A stretch of 37,653 nt of DNA from Eubacterium sp. (lineage in GTDB: Bacteria; Bacillota; Clostridia; Lachnospirales; Lachnospiraceae): assembly GCA_022796875.1 (NCBI GenBank), contig JAAWJJ010000036.1, positions 1 through 37,653 on the forward strand, in the 5' to 3' direction. This document shows, one piece after another, positions 23,903 through 31,078 of this stretch (positions are counted from its first letter, which is position 1; the number at the start of each line of letters is the position of its first letter). Both the position numbers and the translations under genes were made by a program. The notes beneath the pieces were generated by a model. The model was not told where the DNA came from and did not search any database. It was given only the letters and a program-made list of their open reading frames with translations.

Positions 23903-24736
23903 ATGCAAAATGAGAAAAAACGCCCGGAGTTACAAAAAAAGAAAAGAATTGTCATAAAAATAGGTTCTTCTTCCCTGATGCATCCGCAAACGGATAATTT
24001 GAATTTTGCCAAAATAGAGAAGCTGGTCCGGGAACTGTGTGATCTCAGAAACACAGGAATGGACGTTTGCCTGGTAAGTTCCGGCGCAATTGCGGTAGGA
24101 CGTCAGGTGATCGGAGTTCCTGCAAATACAGACAGCCGCAGCGGCGGACATACGAACAGCAACGCCAGAAAACAGGCTTGCGCGGCAGTGGGACAAGCCC
24201 GTCTTATGATGACTTATCAGAAAATTTTTTCGGAATACCATCAAACCGTAGGCCAGATTCTAATGAGTAAGAATACGATGATCCTGCCGGAATCAAAAGA
24301 AAATGCCAGGAATACTTTCTGTGAGCTTTTCCGAATGGGCGTGATTCCGATTGTAAATGAGAACGACACGGTATCGACGTTTGAAATGCAGTTTGGCGAT
24401 AACGATACGTTATCGGCGCTGGTAACAAGCCTGGTCGGCGCCGACCTGCTGGTGCTTTTATCCGATATCGACGGCTTGTATACGGACGATCCGCGCAGTA
24501 ACGCGCAGGCAAGGCTGATTCCGTATGTTCGGACTATTGATGAAGAATTATTGCAAATGGGCAAAGAATCTACCGGCAGTTTTATGGGTACGGGCGGTAT
24601 GAATACAAAATTATCGGCCGCGCAAATTGCGACAAAGGCAGGCGCTGATATGATTATTACAAACAGCGACGACTTAAACGTATTACATCATCTGTTTGAC
24701 AATACATATAAAGGGACTCTGTTTACCGCGTTATAA
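23903..24736 (+). CDS. proB: glutamate 5-kinase, short form without PUA domain
   Basis: ATP-dependent phosphorylation of glutamate, the first step of proline synthesis. The 277 residues comprise only the amino acid kinase domain: VIKIGSSSLMHPQTD at the N-terminus, LVSSGAIAVGRQVIG, VNENDTVSTFEMQFGDNDTL, and GTGGMNTKLSAAQIATKAGA. The C-terminal PUA domain found in E. coli-type enzymes (about 367 residues) is absent, as in several Firmicutes. GCGAGGAG precedes the ATG. proA lies 446 bp downstream with a DUF896 gene between. Confidence 0.93.
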   Translation: MQNEKKRPELQKKKRIVIKIGSSSLMHPQTDNLNFAKIEKLVRELCDLRNTGMDVCLVSSGAIAVGRQVIGVPANTDSRSGGHTNSNARKQACAAVGQARLMMTYQKIFSEYHQTVGQILMSKNTMILPESKENARNTFCELFRMGVIPIVNENDTVSTFEMQFGDNDTLSALVTSLVGADLLVLLSDIDGLYTDDPRSNAQARLIPYVRTIDEELLQMGKESTGSFMGTGGMNTKLSAAQIATKAGADMIITNSDDLNVLHHLFDNTYKGTLFTAL

Positions 24737-24806
24737 AAGGGTTGAAGTAAAAAGGCTGAAGTAAAAATGAAAAAGACTAAAGTAAAAAAAGGTTGACATA
24801 AAAAGG
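24735..24806 (+). repeat. imperfect tandem repeat between proB and the DUF896 gene
   Basis: About four imperfect copies of a unit like AAAGG(t/c)TGAAGTAA, spaced 14-21 bp, fill the whole gap from the proB stop to the next ribosome binding site. Confidence 0.7.
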
Positions 24807-24820
24807 AGAATGTGGAACGG

Positions 24821-25057
24821 ATGATAGATGATAAAACCATTGCCAGAATCAATGAACTGTACCATAAATCGAAAGCAGAAGGCCTGACCACTGCTGAAAA
24901 AAAGGAACAGGAAATATTGCGCCAGGAATACGTAGCGGCAATCAGAAAAAATCTGAAAAGCCAGCTAAGTAATATTGATCTTGTCCGGGAAGACGGCACT
25001 GTGGAAAATCTGGGACAAAAGCATGAAGAAAAACAAAAAAGCAGGAAACTGTCGTAA
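24821..25057 (+). CDS. DUF896 (YnzC-like) small protein
   Basis: A 78-residue protein starting MIDDKTIARINELYHKSKAE, the usual DUF896 N-terminus. The two-helix core continues through TTAEKKEQEILRQEYVAAIR with a basic tail. The ATG at 24821 is preferred over a GTG at 24812, which is too close to AAAGGAG (24802-24808). Members are small cytosolic proteins; Bacillus YnzA/YneB-region members are tied to the SOS operon, but no function is assigned here. Confidence 0.85.
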   Translation: MIDDKTIARINELYHKSKAEGLTTAEKKEQEILRQEYVAAIRKNLKSQLSNIDLVREDGTVENLGQKHEEKQKSRKLS

Positions 25058-25182
25058 AAAATGTTAATACAACAAATATCCTGCGTGAATATATCGGAGA
25101 TTTAATTTTCGTTGTATAGAATAATAATTGCAAGATAGAAACAATAGGATGGAAAGGAAATATTTTCAGGGAGGGCACATAC

Positions 25183-26427
25183 ATGGATTTGATACAATTA
25201 GGAAAGCAGGCAAAAGAAGCGGCAGCTTTTATGAGTAACTGCAAGACCACGGCGAAAAATGAAGTTTTATATGCGGTAGCGGAAACTTTGGAGGAACAAA
25301 CAGACCGCATTATTGCCGCAAACGCGGTCGATATGGAGCGTGGAAAAGAAAACCATATGCCGGAAGGGTTACTGGACCGGCTGCATTTAACAAAGGATCG
25401 GATTGCCGGGATGTCGGAAGGATTACGCCAGGTAGCCGTTTTAGACGATCCGGTCGGGGAAGTGCTTTCTATGAAAGAACGCCCGAACGGGCTGCGGATT
25501 GGGCAGAAACGCGTTCCGATCGGGGTAATCGGGATCATCTATGAATCACGTCCGAACGTTACGGCGGACGCATTCGCATTATGCTTTAAAACCGGCAACG
25601 CCGTCATATTAAAAGGCGGTTCCGATGCATTGGAATCCAATAAAGCAATTGTATCCGTAATTCAGGCGGTATTGTCCCGCCATGCATTTCCGGAGGAAGC
25701 CATTCAGTTGATTACCGATACGGACAGGGCGGTAACCGCAGAATTTATGAAAATGAATCAATATGTGAATGTGCTGATTCCGAGAGGGGGAGCGGGTTTG
25801 ATTCGCGCGGTCGTGGACCAGGCGAAAATTCCGGTCATTGAAACAGGTACCGGGAACTGTCATATTTACGTGGATGAGAGCGCGGATTTTACCATGGCGG
25901 CAGATATTATATTCAATGCAAAAACGCAGAGGATCGGCGTTTGCAACACCTGTGAATCGTTGGTAGTACACGAAAAGATTGCAAAAGATTTTCTGCCGGT
26001 CCTGGTGAGCCGTCTGGAAGAAAAAGGAGTACAGATCCGTGGGGACGAATTGTCATTATCCTGTTCCGGGGAAATTGTTCCTGCAAGAGAAGAGGATTGG
26101 GGAACGGAATATCTGGATTACATTATTTCCGTAAAAACAGTATCCGGAATCGAAGAGGCGATTGCTCATATTAATCAATATAATACCGGACATTCGGAAG
26201 CAATCATAACGAAAGATTACCGGAATGCCCAGAAATTTTTGGATGAAGTGGATGCGGCGGCCGTTTATGTAAATGCATCCACGAGATTTACTGACGGATT
26301 TGAGTTTGGGTTCGGCGCTGAAATCGGTATCAGTACCCAGAAACTGCATGCCAGAGGCCCGATGGGACTTACCGCATTGACGAGTACGAAATATATTATT
26401 TACGGCGACGGCCAGATTCGTCCATAG
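25183..26427 (+). CDS. proA: glutamate-5-semialdehyde dehydrogenase
   Basis: Gamma-glutamyl phosphate reductase, the second step of proline synthesis, 414 residues. Motifs: [60 protein letters not shown], and the catalytic Cys in [15 protein letters not shown] (CNTCE). The C-terminal [20 protein letters not shown] is complete. GGGAGGGC precedes the ATG. It ends 12 bp from the stop of the convergent PHP gene, with no clear terminator between them. Confidence 0.95.
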   Translation: MDLIQLGKQAKEAAAFMSNCKTTAKNEVLYAVAETLEEQTDRIIAANAVDMERGKENHMPEGLLDRLHLTKDRIAGMSEGLRQVAVLDDPVGEVLSMKERPNGLRIGQKRVPIGVIGIIYESRPNVTADAFALCFKTGNAVILKGGSDALESNKAIVSVIQAVLSRHAFPEEAIQLITDTDRAVTAEFMKMNQYVNVLIPRGGAGLIRAVVDQAKIPVIETGTGNCHIYVDESADFTMAADIIFNAKTQRIGVCNTCESLVVHEKIAKDFLPVLVSRLEEKGVQIRGDELSLSCSGEIVPAREEDWGTEYLDYIISVKTVSGIEEAIAHINQYNTGHSEAIITKDYRNAQKFLDEVDAAAVYVNASTRFTDGFEFGFGAEIGISTQKLHARGPMGLTALTSTKYIIYGDGQIRP

Positions 26428-26439
26428 CCAGGAAAAATT

Positions 26440-27171
26440 TCATTTGTCCCCGGCAGATTCATTGGCGATAGCGGATAAAATATTTCCGACAGAAAATTCC
26501 GGAAGTTCCAGATAATATTCCGGATTGTGTATCGCCGCTAACGTATGGGCGTCTGAACTGCATAAAAATCTGCAGTTTTCCAGATAAGGATGCGCCGCAG
26601 TCAGTTCTTCACGGTGGGAAATATCAGCCGTTTCCACGGTTTTAAAACGGCAGTTTTCCGGAATAAATCCCAGATTGGAAAGCAGCGAATTGGAATTTTT
26701 GTCAATATGAGCCGGAACCATAATTCCGTGGTATTCCGCGATCAGATCCGGCAGTTCAAAAAAAGTAACCTGAGTACTGGTAATGAGAGAGATGTCTTCT
26801 GTTCCACAGACAGCGTCTTCACAGTTGTAGATCAACTGATTGCCGAAGTACTCAGGATTATTTTTGATCGGAAGCATCCGGCCGTAAATATAATCCTGAA
26901 AATGCAGGGCTTCTGTTAACGTATGGAAATAACATAATACATGGACTTCTTCCGCAGTACATAATTCCATGCCAGGAATGGCCAGCAATCCGAGCTGTTT
27001 GGCATAAAAGAGCAGCGCTTCGCAGTTTTTGCAGGAATTGTGGTCGGTCACTGCGATGGCATTCAGGCCGATGACAGATGCCATTCCGGCAATATTTGCA
27101 GGCGTCATATCGTCATCACCGCATGGCGACAGACAGGAATGTAAGTGGAAATCGTAATATAATTTAGCCAT
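26440..27171 (-). CDS. PHP-domain metal-dependent phosphoesterase
   Basis: A 243-residue PHP protein. DFHLHSCLSPCGDDDMTPANI gives the HxH motif and neighbouring residues, AVTDHNSCKN the DHN motif, PGMELCTAEEVHVLCYF the Glu/His set, MVPAHIDKN the fourth motif, and CSSDAHTLAAI the final DAH. It probably hydrolyses a phosphoester, perhaps a nucleotide. It is the last gene of a five-gene minus-strand operon and overlaps the DRTGG gene by 8 bp. PHP genes recur in this setting next to sensory hydrogenases in Clostridia. Confidence 0.85.
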   Translation of the reverse strand: MAKLYYDFHLHSCLSPCGDDDMTPANIAGMASVIGLNAIAVTDHNSCKNCEALLFYAKQLGLLAIPGMELCTAEEVHVLCYFHTLTEALHFQDYIYGRMLPIKNNPEYFGNQLIYNCEDAVCGTEDISLITSTQVTFFELPDLIAEYHGIMVPAHIDKNSNSLLSNLGFIPENCRFKTVETADISHREELTAAHPYLENCRFLCSSDAHTLAAIHNPEYYLELPEFSVGNILSAIANESAGDK

Positions 27172-27502
27172 TCAGAAGCTGATATATTTTGAGCGCCGCG
27201 TCAAAGGAAGCCAAGGGTGTGGAAAGCACGGTGATACCCTCCGCTTTTGCTTTTGAAATTGCGACGTCATCCATTTTTGTGTTCGACGTCAGGATAATAC
27301 ATCCGGTTTCTGTCAGAGTAGCGACAGCAATTGTATTTAAATTAGCCATGACCGTGCACCAGGCGCAGCCTGCCGGCGCTCCGCTCATGGCGATGCTTAA
27401 CAGGTCACAGCAGTATGGCTTTGAAATTTCCGTTTCAGCAGTGTTTTCCCCTGCCGTTACCACCTGAAAAATAGCGCTTTGGATTAATTGTTCAACTGTC
27501 AT
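27164..27502 (-). CDS. DRTGG-domain protein 2
   Basis: A 112-residue single-domain protein of the DRTGG type (a domain otherwise found in HPr-kinase-like and CBS-linked proteins). It begins MTVEQLIQSAIFQVVTAGEN and contains the characteristic GCIILTSNTKMDDVAISKAKA and GITVLSTPLASFDAALKIYQ. It has three Cys near positions 31-48 (YCCDLLS, GCAWC) that the other DRTGG protein of this operon lacks, which could suit redox or metal sensing. The start overlaps the hydrogenase-like gene's stop by 4 bp. Confidence 0.75.
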   Translation of the reverse strand: MTVEQLIQSAIFQVVTAGENTAETEISKPYCCDLLSIAMSGAPAGCAWCTVMANLNTIAVATLTETGCIILTSNTKMDDVAISKAKAEGITVLSTPLASFDAALKIYQLLNG

Positions 27503-28812
27503 AATGAATCTCCTTTTTTGATTTTGTTGTTTTCATTGCTGTTTTCGTTTTTATATTGGTCATAATGGTCTTTCAGCCGGTAAATACAGTCGTATTCTTT
27601 CGCATTTAAACGAATCACGTCCTCGGCAAAAGCTCGGCACGTTGGGGCGCCGCAGGAGCCACAGTCCATACCGGGCAGGGTTTTTAACAGTTTTTCCATT
27701 GCATTCAGGCTTTCCATATTTTCGGAAATATTGGAGCCCAGCTGATATACCGGTTCAAATTGAATCGGTTCCGTAAAATACAGGTCATCCTTTTTCAGGC
27801 AGGTATAGTCGCTTTGATGGGAAATGGAAACCGGCATGTATTTTTTGAGCTGCTTTAACTTTGTTTTTGCCACATACGGATTTTCTACATTCAATACGCC
27901 GCCCGCACATCCGGCATTACAGGCGTTCAGTTCGATGAACTCCAGGTTTGCGTTAAATTTCTGGTCTTCCAGGTCTTCCAGAACGCGAATACAGTTTTCG
28001 ATCCCGTCTGCAGCCAAATAGTTTTCGGTAAAAATACCAGCGGCTTCTCCGCCGTTTAATTCCCACCCCAATCCGATTTTCCCGGCGCAGGCAAGATTTT
28101 CAATATGGTTTTCCGCATGTTTCATATGCGACAGAAGAACCGGGTAAATATCTTTGACCGACAGGGAAGCGTCGATTTCGCTGCGCGTAATGCCAAGAGG
28201 CGAAAGCGGAAACGTGATTTTTGCCGGGCACGGGGAAATGTGGATAATCCCGATTTTTTCCGAGTCCAGCCCGGTTTCCTTTAATGCTTTCTGGCGTGCC
28301 AGTTTGGCGGCCAGTTCCATAGGCGGAATGATCGGCAGGAGGTTTTCCAGCAAGTTTGGAAATCGTACCCGGATCAGACGTTCTACCGCCGGGCAGGCGT
28401 TGCTGATGATCGGCCATTTGGCTTCGTTTTCCTGTACATACCGACGGGATTCTTCCGAAATGATTTCAGCGGCGCCGGCCACTTCAAAGACATCGTCAAA
28501 CCCCATTTGCTTTAAGGCGGACAATACAATGTTTACATCTGTCAAATTGTTAAATTGCGCATATAACGTAGGGGTTGGCAATGCAACGGTATATTCAAAT
28601 TTTTCCAGAACATCAAGCGTATCCCGGCGCGCCAGTTTTGCATGATAAGGACACTGGCGGATACACTCTCCGCAATCCGTACAAAATTCTTTGATAATGA
28701 TTGCTTTTCCATTATGTACACGGATGGCCTCCGTCGGGCAGCGTTTAATGCAGTTGTAGCAGCCTTTACATAATTTTCCGTTCAAATAAATGGAATGATA
28801 AAATTTGTTCAT
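27499..28812 (-). CDS. HydS-like sensory-type [FeFe]-hydrogenase
   Basis: A 437-residue protein. The N-terminus carries two ferredoxin motifs (Cys15/18/21/25 and Cys44/47/50/54). The H-cluster domain follows with altered motifs: L1 is ISNACPAV (Cys140 ligand, Ala139 where catalytic enzymes have the proton-relay Cys), L2 is SPCPAK (Cys195 and Lys198, with Ser for Met), and L3 is ELNACNAGCAGG (Cys298 and Cys302). All four cluster-ligand Cys are kept. At the C-terminus a further four-Cys FeS module (C384, C387, C392, C409; GMDCGSCGAPTC) replaces the PAS domain of Thermotoga HydS. The missing proton-relay Cys is the mark of putative sensory hydrogenases. A good AGAGGTGG site precedes the ATG. Confidence 0.82.
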   Translation of the reverse strand: MNKFYHSIYLNGKLCKGCYNCIKRCPTEAIRVHNGKAIIIKEFCTDCGECIRQCPYHAKLARRDTLDVLEKFEYTVALPTPTLYAQFNNLTDVNIVLSALKQMGFDDVFEVAGAAEIISEESRRYVQENEAKWPIISNACPAVERLIRVRFPNLLENLLPIIPPMELAAKLARQKALKETGLDSEKIGIIHISPCPAKITFPLSPLGITRSEIDASLSVKDIYPVLLSHMKHAENHIENLACAGKIGLGWELNGGEAAGIFTENYLAADGIENCIRVLEDLEDQKFNANLEFIELNACNAGCAGGVLNVENPYVAKTKLKQLKKYMPVSISHQSDYTCLKKDDLYFTEPIQFEPVYQLGSNISENMESLNAMEKLLKTLPGMDCGSCGAPTCRAFAEDVIRLNAKEYDCIYRLKDHYDQYKNENSNENNKIKKGDSL

Positions 28813-28823
28813 AGAGCCACCTC

Positions 28824-29249
28824 TTAAAAGTTTATTCTCATAGTTACCGTGGTGCCTACATTGACGGTAGATTCTACATGAAGTTCATCGGTAAAGCGTT
28901 TCATATTCGGCAGTCCCATCCCGGCGCCGAAGCCAAGACTGTTGATGCTTTCCGGTGCGGTAGAATATCCTTCTTTCATAGCGAGTTCAATATCCGGGAT
29001 TCCCGGTCCGGTATCTTTTAAAACCAGTTCGATATGATCGACATAAATATCGGCATCAATGGTACCTCCGTTTGCGTGGATGACCATATTGATTTCGCCT
29101 TCATACATGGCAATGGACACTTTACGGATCGCTGCCGGGGATGCTCCCATCATTTTTAATTTACTTTTTAAATCGCTGCTGGCTTCGCCTGCGCGGGTAA
29201 AATCATCCCCGTCTACCTGATAGGAATAATGTATCGTATTATTTGACAA
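28824..29249 (-). CDS. RsbW/RsbT-like anti-sigma-type ATP-binding protein
   Basis: A 141-residue GHKL ATPase domain. An N-box-like sequence lies in EGEINMVIHANGG, the G1 box in LVLKDTGPGIPDIELAMKEG, and the G2/G3 region in GFGAGMGLPNMKRF. The TTG start at 29249 is set by AGGAGG eight bases upstream. Serine kinases of this kind phosphorylate STAS or anti-anti-sigma partners; none is adjacent, so the DRTGG proteins are possible partners. It overlaps the first DRTGG gene by 11 bp and precedes the hydrogenase-like gene by 11 bp. Confidence 0.8.
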   Translation of the reverse strand: MSNNTIHYSYQVDGDDFTRAGEASSDLKSKLKMMGASPAAIRKVSIAMYEGEINMVIHANGGTIDADIYVDHIELVLKDTGPGIPDIELAMKEGYSTAPESINSLGFGAGMGLPNMKRFTDELHVESTVNVGTTVTMRINF

Positions 29250-29595
29250 TTTTGGTTCCTCCTATTTTCCCGCTGCTGTATAAAATTCCACATACGTCGT
29301 ACATAGACAGCTCGGTTATAATAATATGTATATCGCTGTTACGGGCGATAGAAAGCATTTCTTCCGAAGGATTTTTGCCACGGACAAAAATAATGCAGGT
29401 ACAGTCAATCATTTCCGCGGTACGGAGTACCTGCTGGTTGCAAAGCCCGGTAATCATCAGCGCGCGGTGTTCCGCGTATGCAAGCACGTCGCTCATCATG
29501 TCGGAAGCAAATGCGCTGCCATAATTTATCGTTACATCTGCCCCCAGAAATTTTGCCTCTGCATCCAGAATCTTGATCAGTTCTAATACATTCAT
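29239..29595 (-). CDS. DRTGG-domain protein 1
   Basis: A 118-residue DRTGG-domain protein starting MNVLELIKILDAEAKFLGAD and ending GILYSSGKIGGTKIVK. The family core CTCIIFVRGKNPSEEMLSIA and IHIIITELSMYDVCGILY is complete. It is the first gene of the operon, with AAAGGAGG upstream. A TATAAT (minus strand, 29678-29683) lies about 85 bp before the start, with only a weak -35, and the leader holds a 17-bp duplication. Confidence 0.78.
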   Translation of the reverse strand: MNVLELIKILDAEAKFLGADVTINYGSAFASDMMSDVLAYAEHRALMITGLCNQQVLRTAEMIDCTCIIFVRGKNPSEEMLSIARNSDIHIIITELSMYDVCGILYSSGKIGGTKIVK

Positions 29596-29637
29596 TCGTC
29601 AACCTCCTTTATTTTCGAACCATAGCCAAATACGCAA

Positions 29638-29671
29638 ACGTATTCTTATCACTTGCGTATTCTTATCACTT
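29638..29671. repeat. 17-bp direct duplication in the DRTGG operon leader
   Basis: (A/G)CGTATTCTTATCACTT occurs at 29638-29654 and 29655-29671, adjacent and identical except for the first base. On the minus strand it lies just downstream of a TATAAT at 29678-29683, that is, at the 5' end of the operon transcript. It could be a tandem regulator site or a slippage product. Confidence 0.8.
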
Positions 29672-29790
29672 ACGTCCATTATACCATCTTATCTGAAATA
29701 CGGAAAGATACATTTCAAAAAACTTATACTGTACAACGTTTCCGGGATTTGTTAAAATGGAACATATGAGCGGAAAGGAAGGAAAAAACA

Positions 29791-30342
29791 ATGTTGCCGG
29801 AAATATCGTTAAATGTTCTTGATATCACAGAAAATTCAGTATCTGCAAAAGCGTCGCTGATTGAAATATCAATTCGGATTCAAACCAGTGAAAAAAAGAT
29901 GTTTTTGTCCATCAAAGATAATGGCTGCGGGATGTCGCCGGAAATGCTTGCAAGCGTGACCGATCCGTTTGTAACGACACGGACGACAAGAAAAATCGGC
30001 CTCGGAATTCCTTTCCTGAAACAGTCTGCCGAGTGTACCGGAGGAAATTTTTCGATTCAGAGCGAAGTAAATGTCGGAACGGTAATTGCAGCGGATTATC
30101 ATACGGATCATATTGACTGTATGCCTTTAGGGGACATTACTTCCAGTATTTATACTCTGGTGACGATGCATCCGGAAACAGACTTTATTTATACCTATAA
30201 AGTGGATGGGAGGGAGTTTGTGCTCGACACAAGGGAAATCCGTGAAATTATGGGGGACGTTCCTTTTTCAGAGCCTGAGGTGGCCATGTTCATCCGGGAA
30301 TATCTGACGGAAAATAAAAGGGAAGTTGATGGAGAAGATTAG
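29791..30342 (+). CDS. stand-alone HATPase (histidine kinase-like ATP-binding) protein
   Basis: A 183-residue GHKL ATPase with the kinase ATP-binding boxes: N box LDITENSVSAKASLIEISIR, G1 box SIKDNGCGMSPEMLA, F box DPFVTTRTTRKIGLGIPFLK, and G2-like region GTVIAADYHTDHIDC. It has no dimerisation/phosphoacceptor domain, so it is not a complete sensor kinase. The last 60 residues are untypical. It is divergent from the DRTGG-hydrogenase operon; in many Clostridia such a gene sits between this module and the NADH-linked hydrogenase genes, which are not here. Confidence 0.78.
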   Translation: MLPEISLNVLDITENSVSAKASLIEISIRIQTSEKKMFLSIKDNGCGMSPEMLASVTDPFVTTRTTRKIGLGIPFLKQSAECTGGNFSIQSEVNVGTVIAADYHTDHIDCMPLGDITSSIYTLVTMHPETDFIYTYKVDGREFVLDTREIREIMGDVPFSEPEVAMFIREYLTENKREVDGED

Positions 30343-30359
30343 GAGAATGTGAGATTAAT

Positions 30360-30486
30360 TTGAAAATTGAGTATAGTAAGAAAGCAGTAAATATATCAAT
30401 TTTGCTGATAAACCAACGAAGAAACGTTTGAAAGAGGCGATAGGAAAAATTCCTTTTGGGGATATAAAAATTCAGGAGGCAAAGTG
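30360..30486 (+). pseudogene. RelE/ParE-type toxin remnant
   Basis: From the TTG at 30360 (AGGAG at 30341-30345) the frame reads MKIEYSKKAVNISI, then the RelE-family sequence continues only in another frame as DKPTKKRLKEAIGKIPFGDI before ending. Known members run about 80-90 residues, so there is a frameshift plus loss of the C-terminal half, which holds the catalytic residues. The toxin should be inactive. Confidence 0.7.
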
Positions 30487-30679
30487 ATGAGTAAAGAAAT
30501 GCTTAAAAATCTGATAGAATTAGTACCGGAAGAAGATGTTGAGGTGCTTTATAAAGTTATCGTTAAATTTATTCCGGAGTCAATTCTGAAACCGGATGAA
30601 TAATAGAAGCAATTTTGGATGGGAAAAAGGACAGGGAAAAAATGGGACAGTTTCCCATGATGAAATAAATTGGGATTAA
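30487..30679 (+). pseudogene. frameshifted partner antitoxin
   Basis: An intact-looking start (CAGGAGG, then ATG at 30487) gives 38 residues, MSKEMLKNLIELVPEEDVEV through ESILKPDE and a stop at 30601. After two small insertions the reading continues in other frames as IEAILDGKKDRE and then TVSHDEINWD with a stop at 30677-30679. Together these make an antitoxin of the RelE-partner type. The separate frameshifts show decay of the whole pair. Confidence 0.65.
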
Positions 30680-30794
30680 GATAGTAATAAATAATAAGAA
30701 AAGAAACGAGCACCCCGTTTGAGCCATAAAGCTGTACGGTTAAAAACTTATTTATTATTTTGAGGTTATATGATATAAGGGAGAAAGTCAGAAA

Positions 30795-30971
30795 ATGCAT
30801 AATGAAATAGATTTAGATAAAATAGATATAGCTGCAGAGCCGCCCACAGCCGAACCGGCCAGACAATACTATTTTATGGCAAAATGCCGGGAGTGGGTAA
30901 AAAGCTTTGAGCAGGAAAACCGGCGTCTTCCTCAATTTTGTGTAACGACGTTCGGGTGTCAGATGATATGA
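30795..30971 (+). pseudogene. miaB: 5' fragment of miaB, interrupted by the integrated element
   Basis: MHNEIDLDKIDIAAEPPTAE followed by PARQYYFMAKCREWVKS and FCVTTFGCQM is the N-terminus of clostridial MiaB, the radical SAM methylthiotransferase that makes ms2i6A37 in tRNA. The family continues CQMNARDSEKL; here the frame ends CQM-Ile-stop. Only 58 of about 450-480 codons remain, carrying just the first Cys of the UPF0004 cluster domain. The break coincides with the start of recombinase-bearing DNA, so the 3' part of miaB should lie beyond the far end of the element, outside this window. Confidence 0.8.
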
Positions 30972-30972
30972 G
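30955..30972. other. presumed left attachment junction (attL) within miaB
   Basis: miaB-like sequence is recognisable through TGTCAGATGA (30958-30967) and lost immediately after. Large serine integrases exchange at a 2-3 bp core, so the crossover should lie inside this decamer. The exact core cannot be set without the right end or an empty site. Confidence 0.55.
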
Positions 30973-31034
30973 TAAAAAAGATTTTGAAAAGTATCAGTAA
31001 ATACAAGGCTTTCAAGGGAATATTAAAGTTGAAT

Positions 31035-31059
31035 ATAAGGGCCGAAATTTGGCCCTTAT
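31035..31059 (-). terminator. hairpin after the recombinase gene
   Basis: ATAAGGGCC and GGCCCTTAT form a perfect 9-bp stem with a 7-nt loop between the attL region and the recombinase stop codon. The T-run on the minus strand is weak. It may insulate the recombinase from miaB transcription. Confidence 0.5.
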
Positions 31060-31078
31060 AGGAGAAAAAACAATGCTA

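Noticed and set aside
26428..26439. terminator between convergent proA and PHP genes
   Set aside because: The gap is 12 bp and no hairpin with a T tract is visible on either strand.
30642..30657. ATGGGA/TCCCAT hairpin as a terminator before miaB
   Set aside because: It lies within the decayed antitoxin coding sequence and lacks a T tract, so coincidence is more likely.
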